Shown piece after piece: positions 27,530-35,792 of a stretch of DNA of 64,000 bases. Origin of the DNA: Pedobacter ginsenosidimutans (GTDB taxonomy: Bacteria > Bacteroidota > Bacteroidia > Sphingobacteriales > Sphingobacteriaceae); NCBI RefSeq assembly GCF_001442625.1, contig NZ_LMZQ01000028.1, positions 1 to 64,000 on the forward strand, read 5' to 3'. Every line of letters begins with the position of its first letter. The stretch's first letter is position 1. Below the pieces are notes generated by a model that saw only the letters and a list, made by a program, of their open reading frames with translations, was not told where the DNA came from and made no database searches. Both the position numbers and the translations under genes were made by a program.

Positions 27530-27816
27530 AATTAGGGGAATGACTATTAGGTTTTAAAGAATGTCAAAGAAAGAACTTCCTTTATTAACCTAATGTTAAA
27601 TTTAATAAAATATTTAATATCATTTATGTAAAGTGAATTTGCTAAAAGTTAAAGGGAGGCTTTTTTAAATAAAAATTTATGGTTGTTCGGCGAAACAAAC
27701 GTTATATGCTTAGTCTTTTTTGTGTTGTTGTTTATTTGGTTAAAAGTGCACTAAAAATATAAAGTATTTTACAATTGCCGGGAACAAATAGGCTGTTAAA
27801 AAATGCGCAAATTTTA

Positions 27817-27824
27817 TACCTTTG
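27817..27824 (+). promoter_or_regulatory. -7 element of the predicted small RNA
   Basis: TACCTTTG is identical to the -7 element of the SRP RNA gene (59036-59043). At the matching -33 position there is TTA (27797-27799 region) instead of TTG, so the upstream element is weak. The expected transcription start is the G at 27830. Confidence 0.5.
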
Positions 27825-27829
27825 GAAAA

Positions 27830-27923
27830 GGGTTAAACATATAGCTTAGATAACTTTTGTGCCTGCTTGCAGGAAAATAACCCAATTTGGCGAGGAGTGG
27901 TACGAACACTTCTCGTCTTTTTT
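27830..27923 (+). ncRNA. Predicted ~94-nt small RNA, antisense in trans to the susC leader
   Basis: Promoter, fold and terminator line up. TACCTTTG ends six bases before 27830. GGGTTA (27830-27835) pairs with TAACCC (27878-27883), enclosing a small CCTG/CAGG hairpin. A nine-pair stem with loop GTACGAA (27891-27915) follows, then TCTTTTTTG as terminator. The blocks GCTTAGATAACTT (27844-27856) and AGTGGTACGAACACTT are identical to the plus strand at 25463-25475 and 25534-25549, that is, complementary to susC mRNA. A decayed copy of a susC leader is the alternative. Transcription is inferred, not shown. Confidence 0.5.
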
Positions 27924-27930
27924 GTTTAAA

Positions 27931-27952
27931 TACCCCTCCAAATTGAGGGGTA
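27931..27952. repeat. Perfect small hairpin after the predicted small RNA
   Basis: TACCCCTC pairs with GAGGGGTA around CAAATT. It follows the small-RNA terminator by a few bases and may be a second terminator or leader structure of lacI. No T run follows. Confidence 0.4.
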
Positions 27953-28132
27953 CCATTGTTAATCATTGGGTTATAATTTATGATTGTATATCAATTTTGT
28001 TTTTTAAGGAGCTAAAATTGCTTTCTATTTATAATTTTTCTATTATTATTTTTTAGAACGTATGGCCTTTAGCTTTTCCGAAAGTATTGATATTTATATG
28101 GCAGAGGAAAGAAATGAGAAAAAAAAACAGCG

Positions 28133-28142
28133 CAAACGTTTG
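28133..28142. promoter_or_regulatory. LacI-type operator, site 1 (upstream of lacI)
   Basis: The perfect palindrome CAAACGTTTG, extended on one side to GCGCAAACGTTTGAT, lies 55 bp before the lacI start. The central CG and the size fit LacI-family operators. It suggests autoregulation. Confidence 0.7.
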
Positions 28143-28196
28143 ATTAATTTTGTATTATTACATATTGAAGAAATTTAATGTAGTTTAGCACTCAGA

Positions 28197-29213
28197 ATGC
28201 AGTCGAAACCAACAACCATCAAAGAAATAGCCAGAATCTTAAACATTTCTCCATCTAGTGTTTCCAGGGGATTGCACGATCATCCGAGCATTGGAGCGGT
28301 AACCAGAGAGAAAATTAAGCAGCTGGCGAAGTCTCTAAACTATGAGCCTAATAATGCGGCAATTCTTTTTCAAAAAGGGAAAACATATACTATTGGCGTA
28401 ATTTTACCTGAACTATCAGAACACTTTTTCTCAATTGCTATTTCTGCAATTGAAGATGAAGCCATCAAGAAAAACTATACGGTTATTTTTGCGCAGTCGC
28501 ACGATAATTATGAGCAGGAAGTAAAGCTCGTTGAAAAAATGAAAAATCAGCGTGTTGATGGTTTATTGGTATCCATCAGTAAAGGCACTTCAAAGTTTGA
28601 TCATTTCGAGAAACTCAATTCATTCAATATACCTGTCGTATTTTTTGACCGGATACCTCCTTTTAAAAACGTGCATTACGTAGCGTGTAGCTTAGAGAGT
28701 GCAACAATTAAAGCTGTGAACTATCTTTTAAAAAAAGGACATAGAAGTATTGGAATGATTAATGGGCCAAGTACCTTATACGCAAGTGAGGAACGTAAAG
28801 ATGGCTATATGCAGGCGATTACTTTTAACCGCTTAAAATTTGATCCCTCGTTGGTGGTGAACTGCGATTTAACTGAAGAAGGTACCATCGACGCTGCCAA
28901 TCAATTTTTAAATCATAAACGTAAGCCTACAGCAATTGTGGCCTTTAACGATTATGTAGCACTCTTCCTGATTAAATATTTCAAAAAACTGAATGTAATT
29001 AATGATTTTGACATAGTGAGTTATGCAAATCTGCCCATTATCAGCTATTTGGATAATTCGCCAGTAGCTTCAGTTGAACAATACCCGTATTTGCAGGGAC
29101 AAAAAGCAGCTAATATTCTGTTAGATCTTATTCATAGCCCTAATTCTGAAAACCAGGCTTACTACAACACGATTGTAGAGTCTGATTTGATTGTAAACGA
29201 GGTAAAAGAATAA
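28197..29213 (+). CDS. LacI-family transcriptional regulator
   Basis: 338 aa. The N-terminal helix-turn-helix (residues 5-26, TTIKEIARILNISPSSVSRGL) is followed by the hinge helix segment (YEPNNAAILFQKG) and a periplasmic-binding-protein-like sugar domain (about 62-335, IGVILPELSEHFF through GQKAANILLDLI). It probably binds CAAACGTTTG sites located before itself, just after its stop codon, and in front of the sugar transporter at 62.6 kb. The effector is unknown; a sugar taken up by that transporter is the natural guess. Confidence 0.92.
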   Translation: MQSKPTTIKEIARILNISPSSVSRGLHDHPSIGAVTREKIKQLAKSLNYEPNNAAILFQKGKTYTIGVILPELSEHFFSIAISAIEDEAIKKNYTVIFAQSHDNYEQEVKLVEKMKNQRVDGLLVSISKGTSKFDHFEKLNSFNIPVVFFDRIPPFKNVHYVACSLESATIKAVNYLLKKGHRSIGMINGPSTLYASEERKDGYMQAITFNRLKFDPSLVVNCDLTEEGTIDAANQFLNHKRKPTAIVAFNDYVALFLIKYFKKLNVINDFDIVSYANLPIISYLDNSPVASVEQYPYLQGQKAANILLDLIHSPNSENQAYYNTIVESDLIVNEVKE

Positions 29214-29214
29214 A

Positions 29215-29224
29215 CAAACGTTTG
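29215..29224. promoter_or_regulatory. LacI-type operator, site 2 (between lacI and the AraC gene)
   Basis: CAAACGTTTG followed by CGC, in the 21-bp gap between the convergent lacI and AraC genes. The flanks (ACAAACGTTTGCGC) match the other sites in extended form. An operator at a gene end is odd; DNA looping to site 1 is possible. Confidence 0.6.
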
Positions 29225-29234
29225 CGCTGAATTT

Positions 29235-30170
29235 CTAGTTTTTGTTTAAACTTCCAGGTAAAATATTAAACTGTTTTTTAAAAGCAGTGATAAAATGTTG
29301 TGCATTTTTATAACCTACAAGGAAGGCAACTTCATTAACCGCTTTCTTTTCCTTGGATAGAAAATAATACGCCTTTTCCATCCTGATTTTATATAAATAG
29401 CCAAACACGGTATAACCGGTTAGTTCCTTAAATCCTCTTTTAAGTTTATAGTCATTAATCCCAGCCTTACGCGAAAGTTCCATTAGCGAATTAGGCCTCT
29501 GCAAATCATGCTCTACCAATTGTTTGGCCAACAGAATCTTTTCTATATCCTCCTTTTTTAAAACGCGTGTTTGTTTCTCTGGTTTTTGATTAAAATAGGC
29601 AATAATCAACTCAAATATTCTGGCTTCTAGGAATAGACGTTTTACCCTGCCCTCGTGTTTAGGATAAATAATCTGCTGCAGTATCAACCCGATTTCCGGG
29701 CTGATGGACTTTTGGATTCCGGTTTTGATATCGTTACCAAGTTCTCCTCCTGTTACCTGCTTAAAATAATCTTCTGTGAGCTGTATATAAAGATATGTGG
29801 TTTTCTCTGTTATATTAAATTTGATCGAATTAACGCCGCCTGCATTAAAATTCTGCTCGTTTTTAGCCAATGATAATAAATTATCCCGCTGATGGTTATA
29901 ATAATAGTTAATCACACCGCTCAGACAAAATAGAAAGCCGATATGTTGCTGAGAAGATTCAAAGCAAAAACTCTCTTCCTGATTCGGATGGATCTCAAAA
30001 ATGCCAATGTGGATCCCCCTAAACCACATTTCTTTTATATGGTACTTTACATCATTCTCATCTAATGTTACAACTGCCTCATCTATGTCGTTTATGCTTT
30101 CAAAATTATCAGGATAGGTATTTTTATAAATGATATTTCCTTTAGGATAGGTGGAGAGTTTAATTGTCAT
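29235..30170 (-). CDS. AraC-family regulator (PchR-like)
   Basis: 311 aa. The N-terminal sensor part contains MWFRGIHIGIFEIHPNQEES and a long beta-rich region. The C-terminal AraC DNA-binding domain (about 210-311) has two helix-turn-helices: LMELSRKAGINDYKLKRGFK with LTGYTVFGYLYKIRMEKAYY, and VNEVAFLVGYKNAQHFITAF. This layout is the PchR type often found beside TonB receptors for iron compounds. Here it is divergent from a TonB receptor/HmuY operon, which is its likely target. Confidence 0.88.
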   Translation of the reverse strand: MTIKLSTYPKGNIIYKNTYPDNFESINDIDEAVVTLDENDVKYHIKEMWFRGIHIGIFEIHPNQEESFCFESSQQHIGFLFCLSGVINYYYNHQRDNLLSLAKNEQNFNAGGVNSIKFNITEKTTYLYIQLTEDYFKQVTGGELGNDIKTGIQKSISPEIGLILQQIIYPKHEGRVKRLFLEARIFELIIAYFNQKPEKQTRVLKKEDIEKILLAKQLVEHDLQRPNSLMELSRKAGINDYKLKRGFKELTGYTVFGYLYKIRMEKAYYFLSKEKKAVNEVAFLVGYKNAQHFITAFKKQFNILPGSLNKN

Positions 30171-30443
30171 CTGTATAAAATTATTAATTTATTGCTCAGT
30201 GTTTTCAATGGCATTTTTCTCTTGAATTTATTTTCTCAATGGTGTTCAAGAGAACGCTTCGCTTAGTTAATGAGCTTGCAAAAGCCTGTTTTTTTAAAGG
30301 TGCCGAAGCGCTCATGATTTTATTCATCCCATTGTGTGATTTGAAAAATTGTGATATACCATATTCATTTAATCCGTTTGGCGGTATTAATTATCCGTTT
30401 AGCGTTATCTGTTTTTTCTGATTATCTACAAATTTGCACAATT

Positions 30444-30462
30444 ATTTATAATTAGTCTAAAT
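30444..30462. promoter_or_regulatory. Candidate iron (Fur-type) box before the TonB receptor
   Basis: ATTTATA, ATTAG, TCTAAAT: a 19-bp inverted repeat with six of seven half-site bases matching. It ends two bases before the receptor ATG. The half-site TCTAAAT and the 7-5-7 spacing resemble iron-responsive boxes; assignment to Fur is inference. Confidence 0.4.
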
Positions 30463-30464
30463 AA

Positions 30465-32537
30465 ATGAAGATATATTTATCAATTGCCTTATCACTTTGT
30501 GGATTTGTTACTGTGGCTCAAGAAATTAAAGTTGATACTACAAAGGCAAATGATTTAAAAGATGTAGTGGTTACGGGGCAATATGGACCGAAAAGCTTGA
30601 GGAACTCGGTATACAATGTAAAAACAATAAATGCAGAGCGGATTAAGCTAAGAGCAGCAACCAACGTGCAGCAGATTTTAAATACCGAACTCGGTTTCCG
30701 TTTTACCAACGATTTAACTTTAGGTACAACCGATGTTTCTCTAATGGGGATGACTGGCCGAAATATTAAAATTTTATTGGATGGTGTACCGATGGTAGAC
30801 CGATCTGATGCCCGCGAAAGTTTAAACCAAATCGACATTAACACCATTGAAAGGATAGAAATTGTAGAAGGTCCGATGTCTGTTGTGTATGGCACCGATG
30901 CGCTGGCCGGAGTAATTAATATTATAACCAAAAATCCCGGAAAGCAATTGTTAAGCGTTAATGCACGTGTACAGGAAGAAAGTGCTGGAAAAGAATATAA
31001 CCTACTCAACGGTGCAGGTCAGCATAATCAGAATCTAAGTATGAGTTGGCAGCAAAAAGGCTGGAGTGTTTTGCTTGGTGCATCACATAACGATTTCGGT
31101 GGCTGGAATATGGCTCCGAAAACAGCATTTTTAGAAGAATTTAATAGCTATAAAAATCAATGGAAGCCTAAAGAGCAATGGCTTGGTAATACTAAAATCA
31201 GCTATAGAAACCAAAATTTTAGTATATGGTATCGCTTAGATGGGCTAAATGAGGATATCGATTCGCGTTTTGGTATAAATCCATCAAGTTTCGAAGGGAA
31301 GCTATCTACCTATACCACCAAACGTTATACGCAACAATTACAATCTGAATGGAGGGTAAATGATAAATTACAGGTCACAGCTATAGGAGGTTACACCGAT
31401 TTACAACGATCAACCCATACCGTTATCCATAATTTTACAAACAATACAGAACGATTAAGTGACGATAAGGGCGAACAAGATATAGCAAAATTCAACTCAA
31501 CTATTTTTAGGGCCACTGCAATTTACACCTTAAATAAGTCAGTTTCATTTCAGCCTGGCATCGAATACAACAGAGATGCAGCTAGCGGACAGAGAATTAA
31601 TGGATCACCTGTAATTAATGATTATGCTGCGTTTATTTCTGCCGAAATTAAATTTGCTGGTGGAATAAGTGTGAGGCCAGGATTGAGGTTTATAAAAAAC
31701 TCCATTTACGATGCCCCTCCTGTAATTCCATCAATAAATACGAAGTTTACTTTAACCAAAGATTTAGATCTTCGATTGGCTTACGCTAAAGGTTTTCGTT
31801 CTCCGGCATTGAGGGAATTATATTACGATTTTGTAGATGCCAGTCATAATATTTTAGGTAACCCCAATTTAAAAGCCGAAGAATCAAACAGTTTTAATGG
31901 TTCCTTGGCCTGGGCCGGTATACATGAAAAAGATCTGCAGTTCAGTTCTACCCTATCGGGTTTCTACAATTTGTTTAAAAACAGGATTAATTTTGCTCAG
32001 TCACCTACAGATAATTCCATAACCTCACTATTTAATGTAGATAAGTATAAAACGACAGGCGCTACGTTAGACAATACATTGATTTATAAAAATATTCAGG
32101 CCACACTTGGTGTATCATATATCGGCCGTTACAATGATTTAAGAGTAAGCAATCCAGACTTGGAAACTCCTGAATTTGCATGGGCTACGGAAGTAAACTC
32201 GAATATAACTTATACTCTTCCTAAAATAAATGGGAGTATCAGCATCTTTTATAAATATACGGGGAGCTTGCCAAACTATAAACTTACTGTAGAAAACGAT
32301 CCCAACTCAGTAAAACTGACAAAAATTGGCGATTTCCATACTGCAGATTTAATGCTGAACAAAAATCTATTTAAATCTTTAACCATTAATGCAGGTATTA
32401 AAAACCTCTTTAATGTTACACAATTAAGCAACACTTCAACCGCAACTGGTGGAGCACACAGCACAGGGGGCGATGTTCCGTATAGTTATGGTCGATCGTA
32501 CGTGCTTGGGCTAACCTATAACTGGAATAAATTTTAA
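30465..32537 (+). CDS. TonB-dependent outer-membrane receptor, probably for heme or an iron compound
   Basis: 690 aa without STN domain. A signal peptide (1-18, ends TVAQ) leads to a plug domain (about 33-150) with DVVVTGQY as TonB-box region, GMTGRNIKILLDGVPM and IERIEIVEGPMSVVYGTDALAGVINI. The beta-barrel includes the FRSPALRELYYDF motif and ends with an aromatic residue, YNWNKF. The HmuY-family gene 26 bp downstream points to heme as substrate. The operon is divergent from a PchR-like regulator and has an iron-box-like repeat at its start. Confidence 0.9.
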   Translation: MKIYLSIALSLCGFVTVAQEIKVDTTKANDLKDVVVTGQYGPKSLRNSVYNVKTINAERIKLRAATNVQQILNTELGFRFTNDLTLGTTDVSLMGMTGRNIKILLDGVPMVDRSDARESLNQIDINTIERIEIVEGPMSVVYGTDALAGVINIITKNPGKQLLSVNARVQEESAGKEYNLLNGAGQHNQNLSMSWQQKGWSVLLGASHNDFGGWNMAPKTAFLEEFNSYKNQWKPKEQWLGNTKISYRNQNFSIWYRLDGLNEDIDSRFGINPSSFEGKLSTYTTKRYTQQLQSEWRVNDKLQVTAIGGYTDLQRSTHTVIHNFTNNTERLSDDKGEQDIAKFNSTIFRATAIYTLNKSVSFQPGIEYNRDAASGQRINGSPVINDYAAFISAEIKFAGGISVRPGLRFIKNSIYDAPPVIPSINTKFTLTKDLDLRLAYAKGFRSPALRELYYDFVDASHNILGNPNLKAEESNSFNGSLAWAGIHEKDLQFSSTLSGFYNLFKNRINFAQSPTDNSITSLFNVDKYKTTGATLDNTLIYKNIQATLGVSYIGRYNDLRVSNPDLETPEFAWATEVNSNITYTLPKINGSISIFYKYTGSLPNYKLTVENDPNSVKLTKIGDFHTADLMLNKNLFKSLTINAGIKNLFNVTQLSNTSTATGGAHSTGGDVPYSYGRSYVLGLTYNWNKF

Positions 32538-32563
32538 CAATAAACAAAATTAATTATAATAAC

Positions 32564-33652
32564 ATGAATAAACTGAACTCATTAATCGCTATCGCGTTTT
32601 TAACCACAACATTTACGGCCTGTAAAAAAAATACAGAAGAACCTATTTTTGTTGCTCCGCCATCTGATGGAAGTACTTTAACCCTTAACGGATTAATTAG
32701 TGCTGAAGCAGGAAGCGCCGCAGGAAATAGTGTCTATGTAGATTTTAGTGCTGATAAACAAACTTCGGTAGCAAGATCTTCTTGGGATTTAGGTTTTTAC
32801 AGTGGTGCTGATTTTAGAGTTATTTTAAATAATACTACGAGTGCTGGAGCAAAAGTAATTTCTACAGCCAATGTGAGTCTGTCAACAGTTAGTGAGGCTG
32901 ATACTTTAGGTTTAACCCTTGCCGTTAGCCAAGCTAACCCATTGCCTGCTCATTTTGCTTTTTTTGATGCAATTGATGGGAATCTTTCTAATACCGTAAT
33001 TCCTGCAGTTTCAGCTACTGCTTCAGATAATAAAGTAATTATTTTAAACCGTGGTACAGGTGGTGGTATTGCTGCAAGATCATGGATCAAACTTAAAGTA
33101 ACAAGAAACGCTTCTGGAGGTTATACTTTGCAATATGGCAAAATCAAAGAAACTACAAATTTTACGACTGTTGAGATTCCAAAAGATGGAAACTTTAATT
33201 TCAAATTTGTATCACTTACAAATGGTGCCACGGTAAATGTGGAACCTGAAAAAACAAACTGGGACTTGGTATGGACATATTCTGTTTATCAAACAGCATT
33301 TGCTAATGCATTAGTTCCCTACAATTTTTCTGATTTAGTTTTCACCAATAAACTAGCAGGTGTTACTACCGCACAAATCGACACAAAAAAGACTTCAAAA
33401 ACTTATGCTACCTTTTCAGAGTCAGATATCACAAGTGCTACTTTTTTGGCTGACAGGGATGTTATCGGATCTAATTGGAGGATCTCTCCTGATAGAAATG
33501 GTGCTGGCGGCACTGTTGATTCGAACCTTTTTTATGTAATTAAAGATGGTTCAGGAAATATATACAAGTTAAAATTTGTAAGCTATATTTCGAGTGATGG
33601 TGGTACACGTGGTAAACCAGTAATCGAATATAAATTGGTGAAAAAAGGATAA
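32564..33652 (+). CDS. HmuY-family heme-binding lipoprotein
   Basis: 362 aa, lipobox FTAC with acylated Cys20. Beta-rich with the HmuY-type pattern: YVDFSADKQTSVARSSWDLGFYSGADF (two adjacent blocks, about residues 62-88), then a second WDLVWTYSVYQ block near 229 and a conserved tail. HmuY in Porphyromonas takes heme and hands it to the TonB receptor HmuR; the same partnership is inferred here from the adjacent receptor. Iron ligands cannot be identified by eye. Confidence 0.8.
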   Translation: MNKLNSLIAIAFLTTTFTACKKNTEEPIFVAPPSDGSTLTLNGLISAEAGSAAGNSVYVDFSADKQTSVARSSWDLGFYSGADFRVILNNTTSAGAKVISTANVSLSTVSEADTLGLTLAVSQANPLPAHFAFFDAIDGNLSNTVIPAVSATASDNKVIILNRGTGGGIAARSWIKLKVTRNASGGYTLQYGKIKETTNFTTVEIPKDGNFNFKFVSLTNGATVNVEPEKTNWDLVWTYSVYQTAFANALVPYNFSDLVFTNKLAGVTTAQIDTKKTSKTYATFSESDITSATFLADRDVIGSNWRISPDRNGAGGTVDSNLFYVIKDGSGNIYKLKFVSYISSDGGTRGKPVIEYKLVKKG

Positions 33653-33690
33653 AATAAAAATAAATTAAATAATAAATTACTAATCTATCT

Positions 33691-34002
33691 ATGAAATCTA
33701 AATTAAAATTGCCCATTAAACAAATGGGAGCCGCTGCTTTATTAGTCAGCATGACTTTTACAGGATGCAAAAAGGATGAAACCAAAATTGAACCAGCTAT
33801 TCAGACTAAGAAAATATCTGAAGCTGAATTCTCAAAACTTCTTCAATATATCTCTATAACCACGAATGCACCAAAGGATCAGATTTTATTTGATGAAAAA
33901 AAACAAGAATTCGTTGTTTACGGATGGTTTCATAAAAGTTTAACAAATGCACAGTCGGAGCATGATAGTGCAAATGAGTACATCGCTACCTATGAAAAGT
34001 AA
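33691..34002 (+). CDS. Small lipoprotein, hypothetical
   Basis: 103 aa. The signal peptide MKSKLKLPIKQMGAAALLVS leads to a lipobox FTGC (Cys26). The mature part is short and charged with one predicted helix (SEAEFSKLLQYISI) and a beta hairpin (ILFDEKKQEFVVYGWF). I do not recognise a family. It lies 38 bp after the HmuY gene and its stop is one base before the next start, so it belongs to the heme operon. Confidence 0.7.
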   Translation: MKSKLKLPIKQMGAAALLVSMTFTGCKKDETKIEPAIQTKKISEAEFSKLLQYISITTNAPKDQILFDEKKQEFVVYGWFHKSLTNAQSEHDSANEYIATYEK

Positions 34003-34003
34003 T

Positions 34004-35059
34004 ATGAAAAAGCAGCTATTTATTTTATTGGCTTTCATAGTGTTGGCTTTAACATCAAATGCGCAGGTTACTTTGCAAACATTTCAAATTGGACAAAATT
34101 ATCTCCAAAGCAGTAATACGCTTAAAGTGCCCAATACTGCAGTCGCCACCCCATTTAAATTTACAATTGTTACTAAAAGAAGTATAGCTTCTTCTGGTGG
34201 ATTTGTTTCAGGTAATTGTAAGATTTCCCTATATTATACTGAAAATCAGAGTAGTGATTCAAATATCCCAGATGATCCTTCGACGGTTTTATTAAAAGAA
34301 GCAAGTATTACATCTTCCAATTATAAAGATGACTTTGCCACTTTAAAAGATTTAGATACTTCACTACCAATCAACAAAAAAGATGGCAAAATAATTCTAA
34401 GATTTGAATTTCTTGATAATGGAAATGTAAATCGCATAAGTTATTCAACGACTCGATATGGCATATATGTTGTGCCACCCCCAGTTGTCGTTACAATTAC
34501 TAATAATGTAATTAGTCTTTATAATAATGGGGTAAACTACCCGAGTACTATTGGTTCAAAACCAATTGTAAGCCCAAGTGATTATTACAGTGAATCATAT
34601 GAAATTAAAAATGCCAATGGAATTTTCGAAACAGCATTAGAAAATGGTTATATTATTTCCGGGGATGAAGTAAATGGTGGATATATTACTGGCATAATGG
34701 CAAATACCACCGGAGGAACCTATAGGAGGGTTATAATTACGAGATCTGGTGCTCGCAGCTACAGTAATGAAATTATTGTTCCCCCAAGTCCAACAGCAAC
34801 ACCAAATACATATACCGTAACTAAAACGGAAGTATTTGATAGTAATGGACTGCTGACAGGCAATAAGATAAAGATAATTCTAGATCATCCGGATCCCAAT
34901 ATTAGATTTAGAGCATTAATTTTTGGAACAGAGGACCCGCAAAACACTCCGATCAATAGCAATTATGAGTTTTTCATTCCCTATATTGATACAATTGTAG
35001 TGGCTGGTTTAACTTCTAATGCTGGTAGTAATTTGTCTATTACACCAACTTGGAAATAA
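34004..35059 (+). CDS. Secreted protein of unknown function, 351 aa
   Basis: From the ATG at 34004 (MKKQLFILLAFIVLALTSNA, signal peptide, cleavage before Q). A longer in-frame start at 33947 lies inside the previous gene and is unlikely. The mature protein is Ser/Thr/Asn-rich and beta-stranded, with Ig-like or surface-adhesin character (ATPFKFTIVTKRSIASSGG, a Pro-Pro-Pro linker near 155). No T9SS-type C-terminal sorting domain is evident. It is the last gene of the receptor operon and is followed by a terminator. Confidence 0.7.
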   Translation: MKKQLFILLAFIVLALTSNAQVTLQTFQIGQNYLQSSNTLKVPNTAVATPFKFTIVTKRSIASSGGFVSGNCKISLYYTENQSSDSNIPDDPSTVLLKEASITSSNYKDDFATLKDLDTSLPINKKDGKIILRFEFLDNGNVNRISYSTTRYGIYVVPPPVVVTITNNVISLYNNGVNYPSTIGSKPIVSPSDYYSESYEIKNANGIFETALENGYIISGDEVNGGYITGIMANTTGGTYRRVIITRSGARSYSNEIIVPPSPTATPNTYTVTKTEVFDSNGLLTGNKIKIILDHPDPNIRFRALIFGTEDPQNTPINSNYEFFIPYIDTIVVAGLTSNAGSNLSITPTWK

Positions 35060-35117
35060 ATTATTTTTTAGTTACAGAAGATAATCAATAAAAAAATATG
35101 TTTTGTTAGTTGGATAC

Positions 35118-35150
35118 AGGCTCTCCGCGATGGGGAGCCTTATCTTTTTA
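35118..35150 (+). terminator. Terminator of the heme-uptake operon
   Basis: AGGCTCTCC pairs with GGGGAGCCT (one G-T) around GCGAT and is followed by TATCTTTTTA. Confidence 0.75.
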
Positions 35151-35315
35151 TGGAGGGTATAAGTCTTAAGCGCCATGTTGATCCGATAGCTATCGGATTT
35201 GTTTTATAAGCAGAAATAGTATTTTCAATTGCTTTGTAACTACTCCGTGGTCAGCATCTATCATGCTAAAAGAAGACCCTAAAATAAGTTCAGGGTGACG
35301 ATGCGAGTAGCTGCA

Positions 35316-35361
35316 AGACTTACGAAGTTTTACACACATCGCATTTAGACTTCGTAAGTCT
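35316..35361. repeat. 13-bp perfect inverted repeat
   Basis: AGACTTACGAAGT (35316-35328) and ACTTCGTAAGTCT (35349-35361) are exact inverted copies separated by 20 bp. There is no T run. It may be an intergenic hairpin element. Confidence 0.5.
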
Positions 35362-35377
35362 AACTAGCATTATAAAC

Positions 35378-35411
35378 GCAAAAAGGGCCCCGGCATACCA
35401 GAACCCTTTTT
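35378..35411 (-). terminator. Probable terminator of the histone H1-like gene
   Basis: AAAAAGGG pairs with CCCTTTTT across a 16-base GC-containing loop; in the minus direction it ends in a T run about 20 bases past the stop. Confidence 0.5.
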
Positions 35412-35430
35412 GTTTCTTACTCGCGAAATA

Positions 35431-35610
35431 TTATTTTCCAGAGTTTTTCTTGTCAGTTACTTCTGCACGGATTTCTTGTGCTAAAACTTTAAGATCTTGC
35501 ATTGCTTTACGCACACGAGTACCAGCAGCTGCATTGCCAGCATTATAAAATTTTTCTACATCTGCTTCAATAGCAGCAACAGCAGCTTTAACTTTTGAGA
35601 ATTTTTCCAT
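35431..35610 (-). CDS. Histone H1-like DNA-associated protein
   Basis: 59 aa, very short and helical. It starts MEKFSKVKAAVAAIEADVEK, continues with FYNAGNAAAGTRVRKAMQDL and ends Lys-rich (DKKNSGK). The AAGTRVRKxMQDLK pattern is the signature of the Hc1/histone H1-like family found in Bacteroidetes, thought to be a nucleoid protein. Normal length for this family. It is a monocistronic gene with a probable terminator downstream. The codon series is clean on the minus strand from ATG 35608-35610 to TAA 35431-35433. Confidence 0.88.
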   Translation of the reverse strand: MEKFSKVKAAVAAIEADVEKFYNAGNAAAGTRVRKAMQDLKVLAQEIRAEVTDKKNSGK

Positions 35611-35792
35611 CGCTAATTGATGTTTTTAAGGTTTAAAAAATTTATTTTTTCAATAATACATATTTACCTTGAATTAACAACAGAAAGCAAATATTTATTT
35701 GAAAGAAGTTTTGCACATTTACACAATCAAAAAAATGCCCTGGCACTATTATAGAGGTATTTTTTCGGATTTTGAGATCAAAATCTGGTAAC

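Larger units (their letters stand above)
35060..35430. other. Intergenic region with terminators and inverted repeats
   Basis: Contains the heme-operon terminator, a GATCCGATAGCTATCGGATT palindrome near 35180, a 13-bp inverted repeat (35316-35361) and fragments of the dispersed GTCACCCTGA repeat family. No gene is visible. Confidence 0.5.

Noticed and set aside
27694..27704. Fourth LacI operator (ACAAACGTTAT)
   Set aside because: Only CAAACGTT matches; the palindrome is broken at its end and the flank does not match. Kept out of the operator set.
30239..30421. 60-codon frame between the AraC gene and the TonB receptor
   Set aside because: No ribosome-start context, no recognisable features, and it lies where divergent promoters are expected.
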